From contig NZ_BBQM01000025.1 of the NCBI RefSeq assembly GCF_000876015.1, positions 124,001 through 188,000 of the forward strand: a stretch of DNA of 64,000 bases, in the 5' to 3' direction. Made by a program: the position numbers and the translations under genes. The stretch is from Cupriavidus basilensis. Its GTDB lineage: Bacteria; Pseudomonadota; Gammaproteobacteria; Burkholderiales; Burkholderiaceae. Positions 32,896-40,886 of this stretch are shown here, in pieces. Below the pieces are notes generated by a model, which had not been told where the DNA came from, made no database searches, and saw only the letters and a program-made list of their open reading frames with translations. The first letter of the stretch is position 1, and every line of letters starts with the position of its first letter.

Positions 32896-34049
32896 CAGCT
32901 TTCCCCTTGCCCGAGCAGCCTGTAGAGCTTGGTGCGGGAGATACCTAGGTCTCGGGCGGCCGCGGACCTGTTGCCATCACGGGCGACAATGGCGGCCTTC
33001 ACTTCTGCCAGAGTCGGGTCCGGCCGCTTCGACGACATCTGCGTGGAGTATGTCGACAGGTACGCGTTCGCCTTCGTCGCCCGGCTATGCCCCGCCGCTT
33101 CAACCACCTTGCGCATGGCTTCCCGGTGCGCAGCGACATCGCGCACCTTGCCCGCCCCCTTCACGGCCGCAGGCTGACCGGCCTCACGGTGGTACATCTG
33201 CTGCAGGAACTGATGCCGCAGCCCGTGCGCGGTCACCCCATCACCATTCTTCGTAATCCCGTGCTTCTCGAGCACGGTATAGAAGCGCCGCCGCCATCTT
33301 GCCTGGGTGTAGCGAGCAGGGATTAGCGTGCCGCGCTCTGGATTCGTTGCTGCCGCGAGCTTCGCCGCCGCCGCCAGAACCTCGTACTGCCAGTCGAACT
33401 CGATCGCGACCCGTCGCGGCCTACCCCCCTTCGTGCCGTCATGCACGTGCAGCTGCCCTGACGGCAGAACATCGAACGCAGGTTTCAATCGCCAGCTCTC
33501 CTTCGCGCGCAGACCGAACGCCGCCTCGAGCTTCAGTTGCAGCGCAACGTGCGGATCGCTAACCTCGATCTGCGCGACTTTAGTGATCGCATCCACGCCG
33601 TTGCCCTCCCAGGAACGGTCCTCCTGCGCTACGTACCTCCGCACGTAACCCTCCGGCCGCTTGACGTACTCATCGATGCGGCCAACCACCTTCGGCTTCC
33701 CCATCCAGCTCATGAACGCGCGCAAATGCGTCAGACGAAGCTCGACCGTGCCGACATTGAGACTTCGCTCAAGTACCCAGTGTTGCACGAGCCAGGCGAT
33801 GTGCTTCTGGCGGATGCTGTATGGCGATGTCACGGCCATGCGCCCCGCCGTGCGAAGCTCCACGAACATCGCCAACAGGGCCTGCACCCGCTGCCGCTGA
33901 GACATCTGCGACAGGGATCGACCGCTCACGCGCGTCCCGCTATGCGGTTGATGCAGGTGCGAAGTGGCCAATACCGCGAATTCGGCTTTGAAGCGCTCGG
34001 GAAGACTGTACTGCTCCAGCAGTGGGAGCAGGTTGATTGATTTGCTCAT
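32895..34049 (-). CDS. tyrosine recombinase with C-terminal Fis-type helix-turn-helix
   Basis: 384 aa. Catalytic residues visible: Arg in FGLRAKES, HGLRH with the second Arg, GHSRATKANAYLS with His/Trp-box equivalent and Tyr nearby. The last 45 residues (AAIVARDGNRSAAARDLGISRTKLYRLL) form a Fis-like DNA-binding helix-turn-helix, unusual in integrases. Start 34049 has AGAGGA 5 nt upstream. No obvious attachment site in the window; resolution of plasmid multimers is an alternative to integration. Confidence 0.85.
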   Translation of the reverse strand: MSKSINLLPLLEQYSLPERFKAEFAVLATSHLHQPHSGTRVSGRSLSQMSQRQRVQALLAMFVELRTAGRMAVTSPYSIRQKHIAWLVQHWVLERSLNVGTVELRLTHLRAFMSWMGKPKVVGRIDEYVKRPEGYVRRYVAQEDRSWEGNGVDAITKVAQIEVSDPHVALQLKLEAAFGLRAKESWRLKPAFDVLPSGQLHVHDGTKGGRPRRVAIEFDWQYEVLAAAAKLAAATNPERGTLIPARYTQARWRRRFYTVLEKHGITKNGDGVTAHGLRHQFLQQMYHREAGQPAAVKGAGKVRDVAAHREAMRKVVEAAGHSRATKANAYLSTYSTQMSSKRPDPTLAEVKAAIVARDGNRSAAARDLGISRTKLYRLLGQGES

Positions 34050-34826
34050 GGGGATCCTCTCATCAAAGCCCGATGCCAAATTGACCTTACCCGACTTGAT
34101 GGCCGTGACAGCGAGTTTCTCTTTCGTCTGGCGAATCACGGCCCCGAACCGTGTCCGCCATCTTGGTGTACCGAGCCACCACGCCCAGCTAACCGGCCAC
34201 CTGCCGGATGCCCCTACCTTCCTGTCCTTTAGCGATGCCAAACCGATCAGCCCTGAGCATGGAAGCAATGCGTCGTGACTGTCCGCTATGCGCGCAGGCT
34301 CTCGCCTGGCACGCCCCTGCGGCCATCCACCCGGCTGCATCTGCGATGCCGGGCGCATCCACGAGGATTCTTGTCCTCGCGCATGCGCCCGTCCGCGGTG
34401 GGTGATTCCTGTTGCGCCGTTCTGGTACCGGTAGCGCCTCCCGGGTCGATATTGCTCAGAAGCCCGCGTTCACCTTTCCGGTGCGCAGTCAGCTCCCCGC
34501 CCCAAAGCCGGATCATCCCCGCCGCAGTGTGTCGGGCTTCGTGATCCGCGCCCAGCCACCCGGCTGAAAGAGCGTTGTCTACTTGCGGAAGTTTCTCGGT
34601 ACACCTGTCCGGTGTCCGGCTTCGGATTCGTCCGCACTTCGGTCTATTTTCACAAACAGACCGCTATCGGCTTGGTATCGCGGTGTCCGGTGTCCTCACT
34701 ATCCGACACGGTCCACTTGATTTGATTGAAAAAAAAGCCGGTTCAGTTTCCGGCGTGAACATCTGGCGGTCGCCGGCCCAACTTGAGGGCCTCGCTTGCC
34801 TGAGTGTGCCGCGCAATGGCGGCGGG
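34050..34826 (-). other. about 780-nt leader between promoter T8 and the integrase
   Basis: No supported gene. Contains the terminator at 34727-34754 about 75 nt into the transcript and several GC-rich inverted repeats. An in-frame extension of the integrase to 34358 exists but has no ribosome site. Confidence 0.4.
34727..34754 (-). terminator. intrinsic terminator in the integrase leader
   Basis: GCCGG/CCGGC stem (34737-34754) followed by a long T-run on the minus strand, about 75 nt downstream of H1. Read-through would be required to express the integrase from T8. Confidence 0.75.
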
Positions 34827-34888
34827 ATCGATGCGTCGGGGACGCGATGGGTACGCACAGGATAAAGCACAACGTTCGACGATGGCAA
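34827..34888 (-). promoter_or_regulatory. promoter unit T8 with H1 dyad
   Basis: -35 TTGCCA (34883-34888), 18-bp spacer, -10 TATCCT (34859-34864), 13 nt, then GCGTC-N3-GACGC-ATCGAT (34827-34845). Confidence 0.65.
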
Positions 34889-34923
34889 CGCTTGAGCCTG
34901 CGAAATCGCGAGCTTTTGCGGCC

Positions 34924-34950
34924 TTGACTTCGCCATTTCCCCGGTAGATT
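34924..34950 (+). promoter_or_regulatory. P15 promoter 6
   Basis: CTTGACTTC; TTGACT 34924-34929, 15-bp spacer, TAGATT 34945-34950. It reads into the parM-like operon through the GTGGCACT repeats. Confidence 0.6.
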
Positions 34951-34962
34951 GGATTCAACGAT

Positions 34963-35073
34963 GTGGCACTTGAGTGGGCGTCGTGGCACTTGGCAGGCCA
35001 TAGAGGGCTAGTCACGATCCAACGCAGCGGATTTCGTGGCACTAGGTCCCATGATGGCCGCCCATGTGCCACG
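34963..35073 (+). repeat. GTGGCACT iterons, candidate centromere of the segregation operon
   Basis: Direct copies at 34963-34972, 34983-34992 (exactly 20 bp apart) and 35036-35045, plus one inverted copy at 35064-35073 (TGTGCCACG). They lie in the leader of the ParM-like gene, where ParR/StbB-type proteins usually bind. Confidence 0.6.
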
Positions 35074-35173
35074 ACGACGATCTACGTGGGGCATTCCCGG
35101 TCGCTGACGGCCGGCGAGACAGTTCCATACCCGCCATGTCTTTTTTCTCTTTTCAAATGTCTTGGAGCAAGAA

Positions 35174-36178
35174 ATGAAAGTCGCAACAGTCGCTGTCGAT
35201 GTCGGGTACGGTAATACGAAGTCCGCTTTTCCGCTGGGTTCGGACGTCGCCACGAGCATGTTTCCCTCTCTCGCACCTCTGTCCGCCACGTCTTCACTCA
35301 CCCCGCACGGAGGTTCTGTGCTCCGGGCGCGTAACGTCGTGAAGGTGGAGGTCGACGGCGCCACCTACGAGGTAGGCCCGGAGGTCTCGCTCACTGCGGC
35401 CTACGGCAACACGGGCCGCGCGCTGTCGGAGGACTTCGTCACCACGGCAAACTATGCTGCGCTCCTGGCCGGCTCTCTGAACTACGCGAAGGCCTCGCAG
35501 ATCGAGCGCCTTGTCCTCGGCCTGCCCGTGCACAATACTCAGAAGTACGCAGCCTTCCTCAAGGACCGCTTCACCGGAACGCACGATTTCGGCTGGGGCG
35601 CCATCCAGATTGCCAGCGTCCTTCCTCTTCCTCAGCCACTCGGGACGCTCGTGACGTTCATCCAACAAAGTGGCAATAAGTACGATCCCGACAATGCCTA
35701 TCTGGTCATCGACGTCGGATACTTCACCACGGACTGGGTCGTCGCACGCGGCTACGCGATGGACGACACACGAAGCGGTGGTTTTCCGTGTGGGGCAGCT
35801 CGCGTCTATCAACAGGTGGCCAGCCTGATCTCTGCAGCCAAGGGCGAATCGATGGACAGCATCGAGCGGATCGATAAGGCGATCCGTGACGCCAAGCCGC
35901 TGCTCTTCTATGGCGAGGATCTGGATATCCGCGACTACCTCGCGGAGGCGATGGCTGTAACCCAGCAACCCATCAAGGAAGTTCAAACTCGTGTCGGTCG
36001 CTCGGAAGACATCCGCGCGATTATTCTGACGGGTGGTGGCGCGTCCCTGTATGCCCCGACTATCCGGGCGGCATTCCCTCGCAACACCATCCACGTGATG
36101 GATGCCCCCTGCTTCGCAAACGTCCGGGGCTTTTACACCATCGGTGCGGCTCGGCAGTCTGCACGATCCGCGGCGTAA
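35174..36178 (+). CDS. ParM/StbA-type actin-like segregation ATPase (PRTRC-D-like)
   Basis: 334 aa. Actin-fold motifs: VDVGYGNTKSAF (phosphate 1) at the N-terminus, LVIDVGYFTTDWV (phosphate 2) near residue 175 and ILTGGGASLYAP (adenosine) near 285. Forms filaments that push plasmid copies apart. GGAG lies 6 nt before the ATG at 35174. Followed closely by a probable adaptor gene. Confidence 0.85.
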   Translation: MKVATVAVDVGYGNTKSAFPLGSDVATSMFPSLAPLSATSSLTPHGGSVLRARNVVKVEVDGATYEVGPEVSLTAAYGNTGRALSEDFVTTANYAALLAGSLNYAKASQIERLVLGLPVHNTQKYAAFLKDRFTGTHDFGWGAIQIASVLPLPQPLGTLVTFIQQSGNKYDPDNAYLVIDVGYFTTDWVVARGYAMDDTRSGGFPCGAARVYQQVASLISAAKGESMDSIERIDKAIRDAKPLLFYGEDLDIRDYLAEAMAVTQQPIKEVQTRVGRSEDIRAIILTGGGASLYAPTIRAAFPRNTIHVMDAPCFANVRGFYTIGAARQSARSAA

Positions 36179-36187
36179 GGTGAACAC

Positions 36188-36604
36188 ATGACGGAGAAAT
36201 TGCAGATCACCGTCACGCTTTCAGCGGACGCTTGCCCCGATCTGATCAAGTATCTCAGACAGTTTACTAGCGCGCGCGAGCGTACGTTCGTGTTCAGGCT
36301 CTTGGCACAGCGCGGACTCGAGGTCATGGCTGGGGCAAGCCCCGTCACGCTCTTGCCAACTGCCCGTTTGATCAGCCAGTCGGCCAGACCCGAACCGAGC
36401 CCCGCCGGCGAGCGCGATGCCTTTCAGGTTAGCGCGCCACCACCCGCGCAGGCAGTGCCGGCGCATGACCTGGCGGGGTCGCAGCAAGCGCCACCGCTCG
36501 CCCCGTCTGGCGTCGACGAAGCCGCTGCTGACTTGTCGCCAGCATTGTCAATTGATGCCCTGGACCTCGGCGCACTCAATGACGCGATGGCCAGATTCGT
36601 CTAG
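36188..36604 (+). CDS. ParR/StbB-like adaptor of the segregation operon
   Basis: 138 aa. The N-terminal 50 residues look like a short beta-strand plus helices as in ribbon-helix-helix ParR/StbB proteins; the rest is Pro/Ala-rich and ends in a hydrophobic/acidic peptide (LGALNDAMARFV) that could bind the filament end. Assigned from position and size rather than sequence. Confidence 0.6.
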   Translation: MTEKLQITVTLSADACPDLIKYLRQFTSARERTFVFRLLAQRGLEVMAGASPVTLLPTARLISQSARPEPSPAGERDAFQVSAPPPAQAVPAHDLAGSQQAPPLAPSGVDEAAADLSPALSIDALDLGALNDAMARFV

Positions 36605-36673
36605 TCGCGGCTTGACGAGTTGGCGCTTTATGGCATGCTAGACTGATCGAAAACAAGAATCTTGGAGCTACCG

Positions 36674-36799
36674 ATGTTCGAATATTTGTCCACCAACCAC
36701 GACATCAACGTCTTCGTCTTTACTACCCTTATCGGCTGGTGTGTGTGGGAGGCAGCCCTTGTCATCTACCGCGGCCTGCGGTCTCGCCGCCAACCCTAG
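36674..36799 (+). CDS. 41-aa membrane protein
   Basis: MFEYLSTNHDINVFVF then a membrane segment (about 12-32) and a basic tail (RGLRSRRQP). CTTGGAGC stands before the ATG exactly as before parM, which supports translation. Function unknown; may be a small toxin or transfer-related peptide. Confidence 0.5.
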   Translation: MFEYLSTNHDINVFVFTTLIGWCVWEAALVIYRGLRSRRQP

Positions 36800-36818
36800 G
36801 TCGCTCGTCTCCGAAACG

Positions 36819-36844
36819 AAAAAAAAGCCCGGCATCTGCCGGGC
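36819..36844 (-). terminator. terminator of the primase-SSB operon
   Basis: GCCCGGC/GCCGGGC stem (36827-36844) with eight T on the minus strand; on the plus strand a weaker T-rich stretch could also end the 41-aa gene. Confidence 0.8.
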
Positions 36845-36866
36845 TTTGTCGTTACGGGTTGACCAC

Positions 36867-37076
36867 TCAGTGCAAAATCGCACGGCGAACGGCATAGGAA
36901 AAAGCGGTATCGAAATTCGCTTCGGTGCGACGCAGTTCGGCTTCCCGATCAGCATGGCGCTGAAACACCTGGTAGGAGTCGGCTTCCGACTGGCACGCCT
37001 GCACCATGCCGGCCGGCGTGCTGCGCATCGCACGAATCTCCATGTGACCGACGAACACAACAAATCCCTTCAGCAT
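36867..37076 (-). CDS. small protein of unknown function
   Basis: 69 aa starting MLKGFVVFVGHM, amphipathic. The open frame continues to 37451 but that part is antisense-frame noise within the primase gene; AAGGAG 7 nt before the ATG at 37076 sets the start. Leader R10 hides this ribosome site. Confidence 0.55.
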   Translation of the reverse strand: MLKGFVVFVGHMEIRAMRSTPAGMVQACQSEADSYQVFQRHADREAELRRTEANFDTAFSYAVRRAILH

Positions 37077-37080
37077 TGCA

Positions 37081-37137
37081 TTTCTCCTTCGAGAAACCTG
37101 CCGCAGGTGTCCGCCCCCGTGGGATGGACCCACGGGG
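37081..37137 (-). promoter_or_regulatory. tandem-hairpin leader R10
   Basis: P2: TTTCTC/GAGAAA with tetraloop GAAG (37081-37096), burying AAGGAG. P1: CCCCGTGGG/CCCACGGGG (37115-37137), with a CCTGC/GCAGG hairpin between. Confidence 0.7.
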
Positions 37138-37174
37138 CAGCGGTTGAGACATCGCCCTATCGGGCGGTCGAAAA

Positions 37175-38248
37175 TCAGGCGGGCATGGTTGCCGGCGCCA
37201 TCGTGCTCAGTTGCCGGCTGGTCTTCCACTCGTCGCAGAAGTCCGTGCCACGGAGCTTGGGACGATGAATGACCACCTTCAGGCCCCCCACGCGCAAGCG
37301 TTTCTCGAGCGCAAGTGCGTCGGCCATGCCCGGCGACTTTCCCGTCTTCGGATCGATCTGATCGAAGTCCGCGAAGATGTGCACGGTGTGTATGCCGAGA
37401 CCTTCCGGCACGACGAACTGGCTCAGCAGAACTCGGTTCAAGCAATACCATGTCGGCACGCCGAAGAGCATGTGCGCGGCATATGCAGTCTCGAGGCCTT
37501 CTGCCACCCCGAGCACACCGTCACGCGGAGGCATCAGACGCACGGCGCCGCCCGCCAGGGGAAGCGCAGACACATCATTTCGCTTAGCGTCCAGGATCTC
37601 GCCGTCGGCCGTCATCACGGTCGCCTTCGCCGGAGTGACTGAGTCCAACGCAGTGCGGTGCACCGTGGCCATTCGACCATCAGGCAGCGTGAACTGCGCG
37701 ACGATCGTTGGGAACTGGCCAATCAGTGTTCCTTCGTGCCAGTATTCCTGCGTTGACAACCGCAGAGCGATCGGGCGAGGCGCCCTCAGCCCCGGCACCC
37801 GCGATGCGAGATACTTCATCGCATGATCACCTTGCGCGAGCGGCTTCGCTTTGGTCCACTGGCGATCAATCCGCTTGCGCTTCGCCTCCGGTGTCATGCC
37901 ACTCCTCTGGCGAGAAGCCAGCACCGGACGCGCCTGGGCAGGCATTGGCATGGCATTGCCAAGAAGCTGGGAAGCCAGCTCTTGGAACGTCAGGCGATTC
38001 ACATTGCACACGAGCTGAATCCCGTCTCCAGCCATCGGAGATCCGTTATTGCACTTACGGCACACCCAATCGCCCCGGCCGTTCTTATTGTCGAACGTGA
38101 AGCGATCGTGGCCTCCGCACATGGGGCACGGACCAGGACGGCCTAGCCAGAAGCTGTCCGTCAGGACGGCTGCTGGCAAGTATTGCTGCAACAGGGCGTC
38201 CCATTGAGCGGGCGTCCAAGTCTTCAAGATGTCACTCAGTTTCTTCAT
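37175..38248 (-). CDS. zinc-finger/toprim primase
   Basis: 357 aa. Zinc-binding CPMCGGHDRFTF and VCRKCN near residues 43-72 as in DnaG/P4-type primases; toprim motif GVAEGLETA near 245 and IFADFD near 295. Makes RNA primers for plasmid replication or transfer. Start at 38248 has GGAG 8 nt upstream, itself in a CTCC/GGAG hairpin. No helicase domain is fused. Confidence 0.85.
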   Translation of the reverse strand: MKKLSDILKTWTPAQWDALLQQYLPAAVLTDSFWLGRPGPCPMCGGHDRFTFDNKNGRGDWVCRKCNNGSPMAGDGIQLVCNVNRLTFQELASQLLGNAMPMPAQARPVLASRQRSGMTPEAKRKRIDRQWTKAKPLAQGDHAMKYLASRVPGLRAPRPIALRLSTQEYWHEGTLIGQFPTIVAQFTLPDGRMATVHRTALDSVTPAKATVMTADGEILDAKRNDVSALPLAGGAVRLMPPRDGVLGVAEGLETAYAAHMLFGVPTWYCLNRVLLSQFVVPEGLGIHTVHIFADFDQIDPKTGKSPGMADALALEKRLRVGGLKVVIHRPKLRGTDFCDEWKTSRQLSTMAPATMPA

Positions 38249-38256
38249 GGGCTGCA

Positions 38257-38268
38257 CTCCGATTGGAG
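38257..38268 (-). promoter_or_regulatory. SD-sequestering hairpin before the primase
   Basis: CTCC-AATC-GGAG, a minimal P2-type hairpin. A very strong GC hairpin with 14-bp arms (38396-38428) stands further upstream without a T-run. Confidence 0.45.
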
Positions 38269-38467
38269 AGGTTGGTCGATGCCTGAGACAGGCGAGGAAA
38301 CGCTTGCTCAAACCACATCCCGGCGATGGCCAGAAGGTCGTTTCAGCATGGCGTGGGAGGCGAAGGAGAGATTGGCCGAGCGGCCGAGAAGAATGCACTG
38401 CTGCGCCGGGAAACCCGGCGCAGCAGTGATCAAGAAGTGAATCGTTAAGACCTAAGTCTGTTCCGGG

Positions 38468-39016
38468 CTAGAACGGAATATCGTCGTCCATGTCCTCGAA
38501 GCCATTCGACGGTGCCGGCTGCGGACGGCGCGCTGCGCCGCCGTCCTGCTGGCCACCGCCACCCTGGCCTCTGCCCTGGCCGCTGCCCTGGCCGCTGCCC
38601 TGGCCACTGCGCGAGCCGTAGCCGCCAACGCCCGATTGACGACTGCCGCCGTTGTCATCACCATCGCCTCCGCCCATACCCTGGCGCGAGCCGAGCATCT
38701 GCATTTGGTCTGCGATGATTTCGGTGCTGTACTTCTCTGCACCCGACTGGTCCGTCCACTTGCGTGTCCGGATGCGGCCCTCGATATATACCGACGAGCC
38801 TTTCTTCAGATACTGGCCCGCGATCTCCGCCAGCTTGCCGAAGAAGGCGATGCGGTGCCACTCGGTGGCTTCCTTCGTCTCGCCGCTCTGCTTGTCCTTG
38901 TAGCGGTCGGTGGTCGCCAGGCGAATGTTCGTCACGGCGTCGCCGCTGGGCATGTAACGGGTTTCGGGATCCGCTCCGAGGTTCCCAACGAGAATGACTT
39001 TGTTGATAGATGCCAT
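38468..39016 (-). CDS. ssb: single-stranded DNA-binding protein
   Basis: 182 aa. OB-fold (MASINKVILVGNLGADPETRY to about residue 112), a Gly/Gln/Ser-rich linker with SGQG repeats, and the acidic tip DMDDDIPF that recruits partner proteins. Full length. Plasmid SSB supports replication and conjugation; it sits between a primase gene and an unknown protein gene. Confidence 0.95.
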   Translation of the reverse strand: MASINKVILVGNLGADPETRYMPSGDAVTNIRLATTDRYKDKQSGETKEATEWHRIAFFGKLAEIAGQYLKKGSSVYIEGRIRTRKWTDQSGAEKYSTEIIADQMQMLGSRQGMGGGDGDDNGGSRQSGVGGYGSRSGQGSGQGSGQGRGQGGGGQQDGGAARRPQPAPSNGFEDMDDDIPF

Positions 39017-39028
39017 GTTGATTCCTGG

Positions 39029-39820
39029 TTAATGAATTTTGTCGATGCGCCAGAGCCATTTGTCCCATAGCTTCTGATTGCCTTCGTTGTCGAGCAAGGG
39101 CTTGCCGGTACGTTCGTGGAACGCCGGCACCTTTACCTTTTCGAGCCGGGTCACCCTCACGTGGTCGCCAATCACGCATTTCGCTTCCGCGATGGCGTCC
39201 TTGAGACCCTCGCCTTGAAGCGTCACTTCGGCCGCGACACCGGTGTCGACCCGGATCGCGAACGAGGTGTAGAACTTGGGTGGGGTAACGCCACGTTTGG
39301 GGAATTTCATCTCGCCCCAAAACGCAAGCCGGCCAACGGTCGATGACCTGCTGCCAAGCACGGGCTGCGCTGCAGTAGCCTCGGAAAACTGTGGCTTCCC
39401 TGGCTGCCTCGCATCGTCGTCATGAGCGACCCGGGCGACTCGTTCTCTCACCCGCGTTGCCGGTGATGCCGGAGCAGGAGGCGTCGCGCCGGAAGACAAG
39501 GAGCGCACCTGAGAGAGCGTCTTGGCTATCGCCTGCTCCACCGTACAGCCGTGGAGGACCGCGTGCTTATTCCAGCGCGGCACCACTTCTGGCAAGAGCT
39601 TTTGTCCGAATCGGGTCTCCGTCACACGATGCTCGAAGGTTGCAACGAAATGCACGATGCTGTCTCCCTCATCACGAAACAGATGCGGGAGATCAGCTAT
39701 CGTGATCTGGGTTTCGTTCGGGGCGCCCTGCCCGACTGCAGAATCGGTCGGCCTCTGGCCTTCCGGTGCGCCCCCAAGCAATTGAGCGCCCAGACGCTTT
39801 ATCGCGTTCAGAAGGGCCAT
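39029..39820 (-). CDS. protein of unknown function, upstream of ssb
   Basis: 263 aa. The N-terminal 110 residues are helical, the middle is disordered, and residues 170-263 form a conserved-looking beta domain (RLAFWGEMKFPKRG to KLWDKWLWRIDKIH). I do not recognise the family. Position suggests a role in DNA replication. Confidence 0.55.
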   Translation of the reverse strand: MALLNAIKRLGAQLLGGAPEGQRPTDSAVGQGAPNETQITIADLPHLFRDEGDSIVHFVATFEHRVTETRFGQKLLPEVVPRWNKHAVLHGCTVEQAIAKTLSQVRSLSSGATPPAPASPATRVRERVARVAHDDDARQPGKPQFSEATAAQPVLGSRSSTVGRLAFWGEMKFPKRGVTPPKFYTSFAIRVDTGVAAEVTLQGEGLKDAIAEAKCVIGDHVRVTRLEKVKVPAFHERTGKPLLDNEGNQKLWDKWLWRIDKIH

Positions 39821-39826
39821 GATGTT

Positions 39827-40255
39827 TCAAAGGAGTGAGCCACAGCACATCCGGCGAACCTCATTGAGGTCTTGGCTGAGCAGGGCATTGTTCAGGATGA
39901 CGTCTTGCATCATCTCGGGATCCACGCCGCTCACTGCGCAGACGTAGGCATAGGGCAACGCACCATCCCAGTATCCGAAGATCCAACCGAGCGTCATCGA
40001 GTAATCCCCGAGGTCGAGCGGCTTTCGCTTGATACGATCTCGAAGCATCTCCGCACAGTCAACTAGTGACTCCGGCGTGTTGTCGCCTCTGCGGCTATCG
40101 CACGCCAGGCTGATGAGTGCGTCGATCATTTGCTCTCGGACAGCCTCGCTCCATAGCGAAGGATCCGGGAGGGGATCAACCTTGGGAGGGGAAACAAGGA
40201 TGGCGGTAGCTTCACCGAAGAAGTCCAACTGCCATCCCGACGGAGTTTGATCCAT
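39827..40255 (-). CDS. protein of unknown function
   Basis: 142 aa, soluble, helical C-terminal half. Start 40255 is fixed by GGAG 6 nt upstream, which is paired in hairpin P2 of R11. No family recognised. Confidence 0.55.
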   Translation of the reverse strand: MDQTPSGWQLDFFGEATAILVSPPKVDPLPDPSLWSEAVREQMIDALISLACDSRRGDNTPESLVDCAEMLRDRIKRKPLDLGDYSMTLGWIFGYWDGALPYAYVCAVSGVDPEMMQDVILNNALLSQDLNEVRRMCCGSLL

Positions 40256-40258
40256 GAA

Positions 40259-40300
40259 GGTCTCCGATACGGGACCCGATCTACCCGCCTTGTCGGCGGG
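40259..40300 (-). promoter_or_regulatory. tandem-hairpin leader R11
   Basis: P2: GGTC-CCG / CGG-GACC with one bulged A (40259-40276) covering GGAG. P1: CCCGCC/GGCGGG (40284-40300). A second GC hairpin (CCGCCCCC/GGGGGCGG) lies upstream. Confidence 0.65.
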
Positions 40301-40356
40301 CATCGAATACCCGCGACAGGTGGGACTGCCGCCCCCAGGAAGGGGGCGGCGAGGAA

Positions 40357-40662
40357 TCAAGAACGGCGGTCCGTTCCCGTTCTGCGAATCGACATCACGA
40401 CGGCCGAGTGCTCGTACTGCTTTTCGGCCGACTCGACGACGGCCTGCGGCGGCTTGTCCCGCTTGGCGGGCTCGGGCGTGGACACCTTCGGCGCTGCCGG
40501 AGTCTTGCTCGCGAACGCGATGAAGCGGTGATACAGCCACGATGTGCCGACGATGGCCAGAAAGGCGCCGACGACGATTGATTGCGCGGCCAGGTACAGC
40601 ACCATGCAGAACATGAACAGCTTGAACGGACGCTTGATCGCGTTGTTGGCGAAGGATTCCAT
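40357..40662 (-). CDS. small membrane protein with charged tail
   Basis: 101 aa. Two close hydrophobic segments (about 14-45), then a Pro/Lys/Glu-rich tail. First gene of unit T9. The ribosome site AGAGAG is part of a TTTCT/AGAAA hairpin. Function unknown. Confidence 0.55.
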   Translation of the reverse strand: MESFANNAIKRPFKLFMFCMVLYLAAQSIVVGAFLAIVGTSWLYHRFIAFASKTPAAPKVSTPEPAKRDKPPQAVVESAEKQYEHSAVVMSIRRTGTDRRS

Positions 40663-40855
40663 GGCTTTCTCTCTAGAAAACGAAGCAGTTGGATTTCCTG
40701 GCTGAACTGCCAGGCGATTATTCGATGCTCGATGAGCAAGGAATCCTTCGAAGCGGGCACGACAACGCGCTTGCGGCATGCCGGAGCATTGCGCAAGAAC
40801 GCTATGTGATCGGGAAATTGAATGGGCGAGAAGAGAGACTAAAACATTCGCCGAG
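40663..40855 (-). other. leader of unit T9
   Basis: About 190 nt without a supported gene between H1 and the first start codon. No terminator seen. Confidence 0.4.
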
Positions 40856-40886
40856 GTCGATGCGTGAGCACGCAGATCAGAATCTA
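40856..40886 (-). promoter_or_regulatory. promoter unit T9 with variant H1 dyad
   Basis: GCGTG-N2-CACGC-ATCGAC at 40856-40873, the stem changed on both sides relative to other copies. Possible -10 TAGATT at 40881-40886, closer (7 nt) than usual. Confidence 0.5.

Noticed and set aside
36867..37451. 194-codon frame on the minus strand
   Set aside because: Everything above 37076 overlaps the primase gene in another frame; only the last 69 codons have a ribosome site.
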